Shown here piece after piece: positions 7,661-13,972 of a stretch of 25,902 bases of DNA (position 1 is the first letter of the stretch; each line of letters begins with the position of its first letter). A model generated the notes under the pieces. It saw nothing but the letters and a program-made list of their open reading frames with translations. It did not search any database and was not told where the DNA came from. The DNA lies in NCBI RefSeq assembly GCF_025263265.1, contig NZ_CP079873.1:1-25902 (forward strand), read 5' to 3'. The DNA comes from Mycobacterium sp. SMC-4. Lineage in GTDB: Bacteria > Actinomycetota > Actinomycetes > Mycobacteriales > Mycobacteriaceae. The position numbers were made by a program, and so were the translations under genes.

Positions 7661-8095
7661 TTAGGCGCGTTTGCGCCCCGGTCCGCTGTGGGCGGCGGCG
7701 CTGCGCTGTAGTTCGGCGACGACTTCGGCCGGGGTGAAGTGCTCGGCGAGCCGGTTGAGGGCCAGGCGCACGACGGCGCTGCGAGTGGCGTCGACGCGAG
7801 GTTTGGTCGTGCGGGCCGCGGCCCGCACGGTTTCGAGGTAGGCGTCGGTGGACTCGTCGAGGTAGATCGACGCTTTGGTGAGGTCGGTGCCAGCGGGCGG
7901 CATGGCCGCCCGTGGCGGCGGTGAGGTCGGTGGTGGCGGCTGCTCAACGTGCGGGGTAGCCGGTGGCGGCGCGGCAGGTTCGGGCATCTGCACGGGGGTG
8001 CTGCGGGGCTGGTGGCGAGGTGGGGGCAGGGTGCGGCGCGACCTGGCGGTCTTGGTGGTGCGCATGGCGGCGAGCGAGTCCAGTCCGTCAGGCAT
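7661..8095 (-). CDS. parB: Centromere-binding partner of ParA, ribbon-helix-helix type
   Basis: A 144-aa protein with a long Pro/Ala-rich N-terminal half (about 1-70, presumably disordered) and a C-terminal ribbon-helix-helix-like domain. That domain has the strand KASIYLDES (about 74-82), then AYLETVRAAARTT, TRSAVVRLALNRLAEHF and PAEVVAELQRSAA. Small RHH proteins commonly pair with ParA in type Ib partition and bind arrays of 7-8-bp repeats, and such arrays lie upstream of parA and just after this gene. The ATG at 8095 overlaps the parA stop by eight bases, indicating translational coupling. It is not a canonical HTH ParB; the symbol denotes role only. Confidence 0.75.
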   Translation of the reverse strand: MPDGLDSLAAMRTTKTARSRRTLPPPRHQPRSTPVQMPEPAAPPPATPHVEQPPPPTSPPPRAAMPPAGTDLTKASIYLDESTDAYLETVRAAARTTKPRVDATRSAVVRLALNRLAEHFTPAEVVAELQRSAAAHSGPGRKRA

Positions 8096-8810
8096 TGACG
8101 TACCCCTTTACGAAGTCGCTGAGGTTGCCGAGCGCGTCTGCCACCTTCTGAAGCGACTTGGCCGGCGGGGTCTCGGCTGTGATGGCCATGCGCTTCTTTC
8201 GAGTGCCGACGTGCAGCGCCGTGGGTATCGGCGGTGCGACCTGTACCGGTGTTCCGTCGATGATCCGGCGGAGCCGCTCGATCTCGGGCGCCGGCGGCGT
8301 GGTGGGCACGAAGTTGGGAACCAGCACTAACGGGTAGTCGGCGATCTCGTTGACCAGTTCCTCGGTCGCGTCGAGTTCGGCCGTGCGCAGCGCTGTCGGT
8401 GCCAGCACGATGTTGGCGACTGACAGCGCCCCGTGAGCTGCCGGGCTGGCGCCGGGGTGGGTGTCGACGACGATCCAGTCGGTGCCCCACTCTTCGCCCC
8501 ACTTGATGAGGGCTTCGGCCATGGTGTTGGCGTCGGGTTGATGGTCGTAGAGGTCGGGGTGACCGGGGATAAGGGTGGGCTTTTTGAAACCGCGCATGGG
8601 TCGGGGCGCAGGAGCGCCTGGGTCCTGCAGGGCTTCCAGAAGACGGGCACGTGGATGGTCCTGGGGTCGGTATCCCCACTTGGCGGTTACTCCCCCACCG
8701 TCGTGCTCGAGGTCGACGAGGACGGCGCCCAGTAGATAGGCAAGCTCGTACGCGAGGAATGATTTTCCCACCCCGCCTTTGCGGGAATGGCAGACGACGA
8801 TCGCGGTCAC
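8088..8810 (-). CDS. parA: ParA-family partition ATPase
   Basis: Drives plasmid segregation by ATP-dependent, nucleoid-associated dynamics. The deviant Walker A motif RKGGVGKS lies at about residues 10-17, VDLEHDGG near 33 and the Walker B-like DWIVVDTHPG near 112. Length (240 aa) fits a small type Ib ParA without an N-terminal DNA-binding domain. The start is GTG 8810; an ATG at 8818 is out of frame and closes at once. TATAAT ends six bases upstream, so the message is probably leaderless. The 3' end overlaps the RHH gene. Autoregulation through iterons overlapping the promoter is expected for this class. Confidence 0.92.
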   Translation of the reverse strand: MTAIVVCHSRKGGVGKSFLAYELAYLLGAVLVDLEHDGGGVTAKWGYRPQDHPRARLLEALQDPGAPAPRPMRGFKKPTLIPGHPDLYDHQPDANTMAEALIKWGEEWGTDWIVVDTHPGASPAAHGALSVANIVLAPTALRTAELDATEELVNEIADYPLVLVPNFVPTTPPAPEIERLRRIIDGTPVQVAPPIPTALHVGTRKKRMAITAETPPAKSLQKVADALGNLSDFVKGYVNA

Positions 8811-8816
8811 TGCACC

Positions 8817-8822
8817 ATTATA
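8817..8822 (-). promoter_or_regulatory. parAB -10 box inside the iterons, leaderless start
   Basis: A perfect TATAAT (8822-8817) on the minus strand is followed by six bases and then the GTG start of parA at 8810, the spacing of a leaderless transcript. No good TTGACA is seen; the best -35 is TTAAGC at 18 bases spacing. The box overlaps the first 8-bp iteron, so bound partition protein would block it. Confidence 0.65.
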
Positions 8823-8962
8823 GCGCTCTAACGCTCTAACGCTTAAACGTTAGAGTATTAGAACGTTACAGCGCGTGTTAAAGGAGTATCCCCGCATCTC
8901 CAGAGCATCTGGTCTACCTAATTCCGCCTCTATAGCGTTATAGCGCTTTAACGTTTTAACCT
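8819..8962. repeat. 8-bp iteron arrays upstream of parA (centromere, parS/parC-like)
   Basis: Two arrays keep a strict 8-bp register with consensus TNTARCGY. Array 1 (8819-8874) has seven units: TATAGCGC, TCTAACGC twice, TTAAACGT, TAGAGTAT, TAGAACGT and TACAGCGC. Array 2 (8931-8962) has four: TATAGCGT, TATAGCGC, TTTAACGT and TTTAACCT. The same unit occurs in the palindrome at 7619-7656, after parB. RHH partition proteins bind such short tandem repeats as cooperative dimers. The AT-rich stretch could also contribute to an origin. Confidence 0.8.
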
Positions 8963-9280
8963 CTGGACTCCTCTTCGGGGCAGCCTTAACTTTCTCCGGG
9001 ATGTCCGAATGTGTCAGTACGACGCGCGTTGCAAGGTGGGGACGCATCGGCAGGGGCACGGTGTGCCCCTATGCCTGGGGGAGAGGGGAAGCTGTGATCG
9101 GGTCCTACTGGCCCCAGGGCGCGGGCCTGACCCACCCAGACCTACAAAGGGTCATTCACCTGGCGTTTTAGGCCTCAGAGCAGTGAGGCTCACCCTTTGT
9201 GTCGTGCAAGTCTGCATGGTCGGTCTCTAGTGTCCCGACGTGACGGCTTCAGATGATGCGGACAGTGAGGACACGGGCGG
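8963..9280. other. Gene-free, structured intergenic region
   Basis: No supported gene in these 318 bases. Two strong structures are visible. AGGGGCAC-GGT-GTGCCCCT (9052-9070) is an 8-bp stem with a three-base loop. ACAAAGGGT (9144-9152) / ACCCTTTGT (9192-9200) is a 9-bp perfect outer stem enclosing GCCTCA (9172-9177) / TGAGGC (9184-9189). It separates the partition locus from a plus-strand gene at 9281 and may be a structured leader, a small RNA or an origin element. Confidence 0.5.
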
Positions 9281-9626
9281 ATGCCTGCACAAGCGTGGGT
9301 GACGTTGATCATCGGGTTGATCGCGATCGGTGGCGTGCTGATCACGTGGTGGCAGAAGAACACCGCCGATCGCCGTAGTGAGTGGTGGCGGCGCGTGACG
9401 TGGGCGTTCGAGCGAACCTTCAGCCCTAATGACACCGAGGCGGCGTTGGGTTGGAAGATGCTCGATACGCTGCTGCAATCTAAGCTGGGCTACACGCGGA
9501 GACTCCGATATCGTCCAGGTGATCGGTGAGCACACCGCCCTGGACGACGACGTGGAGGAGGGGAGTGTTGATGGCTACGACGAACGCCAGCGACAACACC
9601 GCCCCGAAGCCGAAGACCGGTCGTAG
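9281..9626 (+). pseudogene. Small membrane-anchored protein gene with a one-base frameshift
   Basis: From ATG 9281 it encodes an N-terminal membrane helix (WVTLIIGLIAIGGVLITWW, about residues 6-24) and a cytoplasmic part with SEWWRRVTWAFERTFS and ALGWKMLDTLLQSKL, like small actinobacterial proteins I recall but cannot name. That frame stops at 9529 after a basic tail. The expected continuation ATRGDSDIVQVIGEHTAL followed by DDDVEE is in the next frame (to 9626). Removing one G from the GGG in CTGGGCTACACG (near 9486-9497) would rejoin the two. Either the gene is inactivated, the base is a sequencing error, or a programmed shift is used. The 3' part overlaps the next gene. Confidence 0.65.
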
Positions 9627-9729
9627 CTTGGCTGTCCGTCAAGCCGCTGCCCGCGCGGCCGTCACCGCCAGCAAGAAGACCGGGCGTCCGGTCGATGAAC
9701 GAGTGCAGAAGCTCGCCGACTCGCGTTAA
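9571..9729 (+). CDS. Small basic protein, 52 aa
   Basis: Not recognised. ATG 9571 follows a very strong Shine-Dalgarno (GGAGGAGGGG, 9554-9563). The product begins MATTNASDNTAPKPKTGRSL and continues AVRQAAARAAVTASKKTGRPVDERVQKLADSR: an unstructured N-terminus, then a basic amphipathic helix, with Lys/Arg/Ala dominating. It overlaps the tail of the frameshifted gene upstream, suggesting coupling, and ends tail-to-tail with the antitoxin fragment on the other strand (stops overlap at 9726-9729). Nucleic-acid binding is possible from charge alone. Confidence 0.6.
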   Translation: MATTNASDNTAPKPKTGRSLAVRQAAARAAVTASKKTGRPVDERVQKLADSR

Positions 9730-9872
9730 ACCGAGTCATCCGATTCCCATACCGCCGTTTCGGCCGGGGGTAGCGGCTCGTCGAAGTCGTTGGGGACAAC
9801 AAGGTTGGGCAGTTGACCGAAACGGCGTGGGGGAGTGGGTTCTACCCCCGTCTCACCGGCTTCGTCGGTCAC
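9726..9872 (-). CDS. Phd/YefM-like antitoxin C-terminal fragment (48 aa)
   Basis: From GTG 9872 the frame encodes VTDEAGETGVEPTPPRRFGQ then LPNLVVPNDFDEPLPPAETA. The pattern RxFG...VPxDFDxPLP matches the toxin-binding C-terminal tail of Phd-type antitoxins; the N-terminal DNA-binding fold is absent. TACTCT lies six bases before GTG 9872, so a leaderless message is possible, but no -35 is evident. No PIN or Doc toxin is next to it. It is either a decayed antitoxin left between a broken recombinase and a broken membrane gene, or a minimal anti-toxin peptide. Family assignment is moderately sure. Confidence 0.45.
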   Translation of the reverse strand: MTDEAGETGVEPTPPRRFGQLPNLVVPNDFDEPLPPAETAVWESDDSV

Positions 9873-10009
9873 GATTTCAGAGTACGACGGGGCCTTTCCT
9901 GACGGGCGAGACGGTCCGGCGGGCGCATGGTTGTGGATTCCACGCTGCGGGTAACCCGTCGCACCGGGACGACCTGGCCGCTGCTTCCCGTTATTCGCGA
10001 CGCCTTTGT

Positions 10010-10066
10010 CTGCATGTCGGGGGACTGGTGCCGCGTCGAGACTCGCGCGTATCCCAGCAGCCCCAC
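10010..10066 (-). pseudogene. Remnant of a serine recombinase (resolvase N-terminus)
   Basis: The minus strand encodes VGLLGYARVSTRHQSPDMQ, the catalytic N-terminus of resolvase/invertase proteins, with the Ser nucleophile in RVST. No start or continuation is intact: downstream sequence in this frame (to 9869) shows no recombinase similarity, and the remaining 150 residues are gone. It differs from the intact recombinase at 23950 (GYARVSTAGQDLDGQ), so it is not a recent copy of it. It marks the left edge of the stress cargo. Confidence 0.7.
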
Positions 10067-10157
10067 CGGCAGGTCCTCCCTCGTCAGTGGGAGCACGGGA
10101 TCTCAGACCCAACCGGGCCGCTTGCGGCTCGGGCGGGAGCCATCTGTGTCTTCAAGG

Positions 10158-10200
10158 GTGTCCCCGTTTCCTCACGGTCCGGGACACGATTCTGGGACAC
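10158..10200 (-). other. res-like repeats upstream of the recombinase remnant
   Basis: GTGTCCC (10158-10164) and GGGACAC (10181-10187) form an inverted repeat with 16 bases between the arms, followed by a second GGGACAC at 10194-10200. A site of about 28-30 bp with inverted arms is the size of a resolvase crossover subsite, and it lies just upstream of the remnant in its reading direction. Probably the recombination site of the lost enzyme. Confidence 0.5.
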
Positions 10201-10261
10201 CCGACTGACGTTTATGCCCAGGTCGCAAATCCCGTGTTCGCCCCGTCGCTCATAGGTCGCT

Positions 10262-10723
10262 TCAGATTGGTCGCGCCGCACGAAGGATGGCGAGGGCCGC
10301 AGGAACCGATTCGGCTGTGGGGATCTGACGCCGGGTGTCGCCGATCTGGAGTAGTCGGCTGGCCGCGGGGCCGGGGACGACGATCCAGGGGGTTGCGGTG
10401 GAGGCGTGCCTTCGGTCGATGACTTGGAGCGTTCGCAGTCCGTCACCGCCGAGGAATGTGACGGCGGTGAGGTCGACGATCAACGATGCGTCCCGGATGG
10501 CGGTCCGGAAGCGCACTTCGTAAAGCAGGTCGAAGGCGTTGGACGCGTCGATGTCGCCGTAGACGGCGACGATGGTGACGCCGTGGTCGATGCGGTAGAC
10601 GTAGCGTGCACGGGCGCGGCGTCGGCGCCGAGTGCGTGGCCGCCGAAATGTCATGGCCACGGTGACGCGGCCGCGACAGTGGGCCACGGCGGCCTGCCCG
10701 GCGCGGTGCGGGTCCTCCGTCAC
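10262..10723 (-). CDS. STAS-domain protein (anti-sigma factor antagonist-like)
   Basis: A 153-aa protein with an Arg-rich N-terminal segment (RRPRTRRRRRARARY, about 27-41) followed by a STAS domain: YRIDHGVTIVAVYGDIDASN, then DASLIVDLTAVTFLGGDGLR, where the position after FLG is Gly-Asp-Gly rather than the usual phosphorylatable Ser/Thr, and WIVVPGPAASRLLQI. Such proteins release alternative sigma factors from anti-sigma kinases; without the Ser, regulation by phosphorylation is doubtful. The start is uncertain: GTG 10723 or ATG 10654, neither with a clear ribosome site. It is the last gene of the minus-strand stress run, 25 bases after the Lys-rich gene. Confidence 0.8.
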   Translation of the reverse strand: MTEDPHRAGQAAVAHCRGRVTVAMTFRRPRTRRRRRARARYVYRIDHGVTIVAVYGDIDASNAFDLLYEVRFRTAIRDASLIVDLTAVTFLGGDGLRTLQVIDRRHASTATPWIVVPGPAASRLLQIGDTRRQIPTAESVPAALAILRAARPI

Positions 10724-10748
10724 CGGGGGCGTGGGAGGCCTGCGGCGT

Positions 10749-11108
10749 TTAGAGCGCAGAGGTCACCGACTTGCGTGTCTTCTTCACCTTCTTGAGGTCG
10801 GTGGCGAGGTCTTTGACCGTGTCCCGGTGCGCGGTGAGGGATTTCTTGACCTTCTTGAGGGTCTTCGTCTGCTGGTCGAGGGATTTGCGCAGGGTCGCTT
10901 CGCGGCGTTCGACGGTGCGCAGCACCTTCTGAGCGGCAGCCACACTGGCTGCCGGCGGTGTCGCCTTAGCCGAACTGCGGCGCGCGGTCTTGGTGGAGGT
11001 CTTCGCCGCGCGAGACCGCGAGGAGGAAGCCGGCCTCTTCTTGGTCGAGGTGGTGGGTGCGGTCTTGCGGGTGCGGGTGGTCTTCGTGGTGGCGCTTTTG
11101 GGTGCCAT
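10749..11108 (-). CDS. Lys/Thr/Ala-rich histone-H1-like coiled-coil protein
   Basis: A 119-aa protein from ATG 11108 with a good AGGAG ribosome site. Residues 1-50 are a low-complexity Lys/Thr/Ser/Arg tail (KSATTKTTRTRKTAPTTSTK) like the tails of mycobacterial HupB and eukaryotic H1. Residues about 55-115 form a basic heptad-like helix (RKSLDQQTKTLKKVKKSLTA). DNA binding or compaction is likely from charge and tail similarity; no HU fold is present. It lies between a small membrane protein and the STAS gene in the stress run. Anchor or nucleoid roles cannot be distinguished. Confidence 0.75.
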   Translation of the reverse strand: MAPKSATTKTTRTRKTAPTTSTKKRPASSSRSRAAKTSTKTARRSSAKATPPAASVAAAQKVLRTVERREATLRKSLDQQTKTLKKVKKSLTAHRDTVKDLATDLKKVKKTRKSVTSAL

Positions 11109-11133
11109 GGTGGTGTCTCCTAACGGGGAATGG

Positions 11134-11415
11134 TTACTGCGAGGGTGCGGCTGGGGTGGTCGTCGCGGGCGGCGCTGTGATGGGTGGGGTGTCGGGGTGT
11201 GGATTGTCGATGAGGTCGTTGTCATCGTGGCTGCGGTTGCTGCGTCGCCGGGCGAAGGCCGACACCGACAGCAGTGCCCGCGAGAGCCGGGTGGGGGCGC
11301 CGCCGTTGCGCCGTTGCAGGTAGAGACCGACCTTGGCCAGGGCGAAGGCGATCACGGGTAGCAGCAGCGTGGCCAGCAGCCAACGCCGCACGGGTGAACT
11401 CAGCAGTGCCAACAT
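11134..11415 (-). CDS. Small single-pass membrane protein
   Basis: A 93-aa protein from ATG 11415, after AAGGA. One membrane segment (WLLATLLLPVIAFALAKVGL, about 12-31) is followed by a basic stretch (YLQRRNGGAPTRLSRAL; FARRRSNRSH) and a Pro/Thr-rich tail (PHPDTPPITAPPATTTPAA). Not a family I recognise. The positive charges after the helix suggest a cytoplasmic C-terminus. It sits 39 bases after the GlsB/YeaQ gene and 25 bases before the Lys-rich gene, so probably co-transcribed. Confidence 0.75.
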   Translation of the reverse strand: MLALLSSPVRRWLLATLLLPVIAFALAKVGLYLQRRNGGAPTRLSRALLSVSAFARRRSNRSHDDNDLIDNPHPDTPPITAPPATTTPAAPSQ

Positions 11416-11454
11416 TGGCGGTTCCTTTCGGCGGGGTGCTGTGCCGCGCGGTGG

Positions 11455-11733
11455 TTAGCGGGTGCGGGTGCCGCGGCGGCCGGTGATGCCGAGGTAGCCG
11501 GCGATGAGGATGACGGCGAAGATGATGCCGACGAGGAACGGGATGATCTTGAAGCCGCCGTCTTGGTTGGAGTAGCCGAGTTTGTAGGACACCCACGTGC
11601 CCAGGAATGATCCGATCGCGCCGAGAATCACGGTGACGATGACGCCGATGTTCTGCTTGCCGGGCATGACGAGTCGAGCCAGGACCCCGACGATGAGTCC
11701 GACGACGATGGCGCCGATGATGGTTCCGATCAT
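11455..11733 (-). CDS. GlsB/YeaQ/YmgE-family stress membrane protein
   Basis: A 92-aa protein with three predicted membrane helices. The signature is clear: GTIIGAIVVGLIVGVLARLV followed by MPGKQNIG (helix 1 and the PGKQ motif), VIVTVILGAIGSFLGTW (helix 2), and IIPFLVGIIFAVILIAGYLG (helix 3), with a basic end TGRRGTRTR. The family (transglycosylase-associated/GlsB) accompanies Asp23/Gls24 genes in Gram-positive stress loci. A strong AGGAG precedes ATG 11733. It follows CsbD in the run with about 100 bases between. Confidence 0.9.
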   Translation of the reverse strand: MIGTIIGAIVVGLIVGVLARLVMPGKQNIGVIVTVILGAIGSFLGTWVSYKLGYSNQDGGFKIIPFLVGIIFAVILIAGYLGITGRRGTRTR

Positions 11734-11834
11734 GGGTTTTCTCCTTCAGGTGATGGGGTCGTGGTTGGTGACGGGACGTTGGTGCGCCTTACGGTGGCTA
11801 CCCCGCCCAGGGGCAGCCACCGCGTCCGTCGTGG

Positions 11835-12071
11835 TTACTCGGCGGCTTTCTGGCGGGCTTCGTGGGTCTTGGCTTCGCCGCGGGCGGCTTCGGCTTCGGC
11901 TTCCTTCTTCGCGACGTCGCGCTGGGCGTCGGCCTTGTCCTGCTGCGCCCTGCCCTCCTCGCTGAGGCTGTCGTTGCCGGTCACCGCGCCGACGGCCTCT
12001 TTGGCCTTGCCTTTGACGCCTTCGACGACGCCCTTGATGCCTTCGGCGGGTCCGCTGTTGCTGTCTGCCAT
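11835..12071 (-). CDS. CsbD-family general stress protein
   Basis: A 78-aa, charged, Ala/Lys/Glu-rich soluble protein. The CsbD pattern is visible: EGIKGVVEGVKGKAKEAVGA followed by VTGNDSLSEEGRAQQDKADA, with the GxVKGKxKExxGxxTGNxxLxxEGxxQQ spacing. The C-terminal half is a helical repeat-like tail (EAEAEAARGEAKTHEARQ). CsbD genes are induced by general stress sigma factors in Gram-positives. ATG 12071 follows GAAGGGAAAG. It lies between the AmaP-like gene and GlsB/YeaQ. Confidence 0.9.
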   Translation of the reverse strand: MADSNSGPAEGIKGVVEGVKGKAKEAVGAVTGNDSLSEEGRAQQDKADAQRDVAKKEAEAEAARGEAKTHEARQKAAE

Positions 12072-12182
12072 GGGTTCTTTCCCTTCTCGATGGTGTGGGG
12101 TGTTTACTTCTTCCCGCTCGTATCGGCGGGAAACCTGTTGGCGCCCAAGTGTTCTGGGACCGGTCCTGCTAGTGGGCGCGGG

Positions 12183-12752
12183 TCATGCGAGCCGGCGGGG
12201 GTTGGGCTTGCGGGTGTTGACGTGCAGACGGGTTTGCACGGCGATGGCGTCGCCGAGCATGCCCACGGCGGTGGCCGCCACCTCGTCGGCCGCGGTGGCG
12301 GCGTGGGCGAGGGTGTCGGTGCCCGCAGCGGTGACGTCGAGGTGGATGCTGGGTTTGCCGCGGTCGATGACCGCCTTGCCACTGGCGGATTTGATCGCGG
12401 GACGCTCACGCAGCTCGGCGGCCGCAGCGTCAGCCAACGAGCCGAGGTCGGCCGACAGGCAGCCCTCGGACAGATTGCTGTCGGCCAGCGTGAGGTCATT
12501 GGCACGGCGGGCGGGCCGGTGGGTGGCCAGCCACCGCAGGCCGAGCAGCACCAGCAGGACCCCGGCGGCGGTGACCGCCCAGGGCCACCATGCGGTTTGG
12601 GCGGCGAAGACCAGGCCCGGTGCGGTGAGGTAGACCGGGGTGCCGTCGATGAGGTGGGTCGTCCAGATGATCATGGCCGCTCCCAGGACCAGGAGCACCA
12701 AGCCGAGGATGAGGGCGGCGAGGCGGTCGATGAACGTGGCGGTACCGGTCAT
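12183..12752 (-). CDS. amaP: AmaP-like alkaline-shock membrane anchor protein
   Basis: A 189-aa protein with two membrane helices (LAALILGLVLLVLGAAMIIW, about 11-30; WPWAVTAAGVLLVLLGLRWL, about 56-75) and a cytoplasmic C-terminal domain containing SLADAAAAELRERPAIKSAS and GKPSIHLDVTAAGTDTL. In Staphylococcus, AmaP anchors Asp23 to the membrane; the two-helix topology and Asp23 context fit. ATG 12752 lies three bases after the stop of the DUF6286 gene, so the two are translationally linked. The symbol is used by analogy. Confidence 0.8.
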   Translation of the reverse strand: MTGTATFIDRLAALILGLVLLVLGAAMIIWTTHLIDGTPVYLTAPGLVFAAQTAWWPWAVTAAGVLLVLLGLRWLATHRPARRANDLTLADSNLSEGCLSADLGSLADAAAAELRERPAIKSASGKAVIDRGKPSIHLDVTAAGTDTLAHAATAADEVAATAVGMLGDAIAVQTRLHVNTRKPNPRRLA

Positions 12753-12755
12753 GGA

Positions 12756-13379
12756 TTAGGGCCTTTCCACTCGGGTGCGCACCGTGATGCGCGGTGGGGA
12801 GGACAGCGGCGCCAGGGCGGTGCGCACGGCGCCGGTGATGGCGTCTTGGGTGACGTCGGGTCCGGTGGTGCGGGCGGACACCTTGACCGCGCGGCGGGTC
12901 GCCGAGGCGGTGGCCTTGGTGACGCCGGGAACCACGCGCGCGGCGGCGGCGGCGAGTTTCGCGGTGTCGGAGACGTCGAGGTAGACGCTGGTCTCGGCCT
13001 GCACGGGGATGGCCGTGCGGCGACGCGGGGTCAAGGCGGTGCCGATCAGAAGGAGCCCGAGGACGGCGAGGAGGGCGCCGACGGGAACCATCCAGCCGTG
13101 CGCGGATTGGCCGTCGAACCAGTCGATGGCCGCTCGGGTCCAGGAGGGTCCGGTGATCCAGCCGGCCGCGGCGATGCCGTCGCGGATGCCGACCGCGCCG
13201 AGGGCGATCAGCAGCAGCGCGCTGATCACGCCGACGTAGTGCGCGGCCGCGGGGGCCAGCGGGGGCGGGGCCGACGCCGGGGATCGTGGTGCGGCCGCGG
13301 GCTGGCGGGTGCCGTTGTGCAGCACACCGGAGGTCGAGTGCGTCGGCGGGACGTGTTCGAGGTGTTCGGGGGCGGTCAT
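12756..13379 (-). CDS. DUF6286-type membrane protein of the Asp23 cluster
   Basis: A 207-aa protein with a Pro/Ala-rich cytoplasmic N-terminus (about 1-45), two membrane helices (YVGVISALLLIALGAVGIRD; WMVPVGALLAVLGLLLIGTA) separated by a short loop with WITGPSWTRAAIDWF, and a C-terminal domain ETSVYLDVSDTAKLAAAAA followed by PGVTKATASATRRAVKVSA. This layout matches DUF6286 proteins found with Asp23 genes in actinobacteria. It resembles the AmaP-like neighbour in topology. ATG 13379 overlaps the upstream stop as ATGA. Confidence 0.8.
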   Translation of the reverse strand: MTAPEHLEHVPPTHSTSGVLHNGTRQPAAAPRSPASAPPPLAPAAAHYVGVISALLLIALGAVGIRDGIAAAGWITGPSWTRAAIDWFDGQSAHGWMVPVGALLAVLGLLLIGTALTPRRRTAIPVQAETSVYLDVSDTAKLAAAAARVVPGVTKATASATRRAVKVSARTTGPDVTQDAITGAVRTALAPLSSPPRITVRTRVERP

Positions 13380-13753
13380 TGGACCCGCTTTCCGGTGGTG
13401 GCGTCGTTGGTGGTGACGGCGGTGACCGCCACGTCGACGCCGTCGACCTGCAATCCGGCCAGGTGCGCGAGGGCGAAGGTGACGTTGGCGCGTACGGCGG
13501 CGCCGACGGCGCCGAGTTGGTAGCTCCAGGGCACGGCGATGTCGACCTTCGCCCGGACGCGTCCGGCGGCGATGCTGACGTGGGTCTTGGGTCTGGTGCG
13601 TCCGGTGAGCTTGTCCAGGCCGCTGGCCTGCAGCCGCACCCCGGCGGTGTCCAGGGCGGCCTTGGCCGCAATCTGCTCGGCGACGCGGTCATGCACCGTC
13701 AGCGACCCCCGACCGCCGGGATCATCGCCGACCGCGGGCGGGGTCTCAGCCAC
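13376..13753 (-). CDS. Asp23/Gls24-family envelope stress protein (copy 3 of the run)
   Basis: A 125-aa protein from GTG 13753. The Asp23 fold is seen as LTVHDRVAEQIAAKAALDTA, then KTHVSIAAGRVRAKVDIAVPWS, AAVRANVTFALAHLAGLQVD and VDVAVTAVTTN. A longer frame to 13807 exists, but GTG 13753 follows GGGGA and overlaps the stop of the DUF2273-like gene by eight bases, indicating coupling. It also ends in an ATGA overlap with the DUF6286 gene. Asp23 proteins lie under the membrane and are linked to cell-envelope homeostasis. Confidence 0.85.
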   Translation of the reverse strand: MAETPPAVGDDPGGRGSLTVHDRVAEQIAAKAALDTAGVRLQASGLDKLTGRTRPKTHVSIAAGRVRAKVDIAVPWSYQLGAVGAAVRANVTFALAHLAGLQVDGVDVAVTAVTTNDATTGKRVQ

Positions 13754-13925
13754 GGCCGCGTCCCCGCAGGATCGTGGTGAGGTCGAACTCGCCATCGCGT
13801 TGCCCACCGATCGCGTAACCGATGGCGCCCAGGATCAGGGCGATCAGGAAGCCGGTGAATCCGCCCGCGGCGGCGGCAACGCCGAGCAGCAGCCCGGCCA
13901 GTAAACCCACGGTGGCAGTAGTCAT
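13746..13925 (-). CDS. Small DUF2273-like membrane protein, 59 aa
   Basis: From ATG 13925, with a good AAAGGA site: MTTATVGLLAGLLLGVAAAA, then GGFTGFLIALILGAIGYAIG, then a polar C-terminus GQRDGEFDLTTILRGRGRG. Two short Gly-rich membrane helices in a hairpin match DUF2273 small membrane proteins found in alkaline-shock operons. Its last codons overlap the start of the following Asp23 gene. The family call rests on size, topology and context. Confidence 0.8.
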   Translation of the reverse strand: MTTATVGLLAGLLLGVAAAAGGFTGFLIALILGAIGYAIGGQRDGEFDLTTILRGRGRG

Positions 13926-13972
13926 GTCAGGTGGTCCTTTCAGGGAATGAAGTCGTTGTCGGGGATGGAGTT

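Noticed and set aside
8850..9059. A 69-codon minus-strand frame upstream of parA
   Set aside because: It runs through the phased iteron arrays and has no family likeness; the repeats explain the sequence better.
10084..10446. A 120-codon minus-strand frame upstream of the recombinase remnant
   Set aside because: It overlaps the STAS gene in another frame and the res-like repeats; the composition is shadow-like.
11862..13523. A 553-codon plus-strand open frame opposite the Asp23 genes
   Set aside because: It is antisense to AmaP-like, DUF6286 and CsbD genes that have clear family motifs and ribosome sites; the translation is Gly/Arg/Asp low-complexity typical of GC-rich antisense frames.
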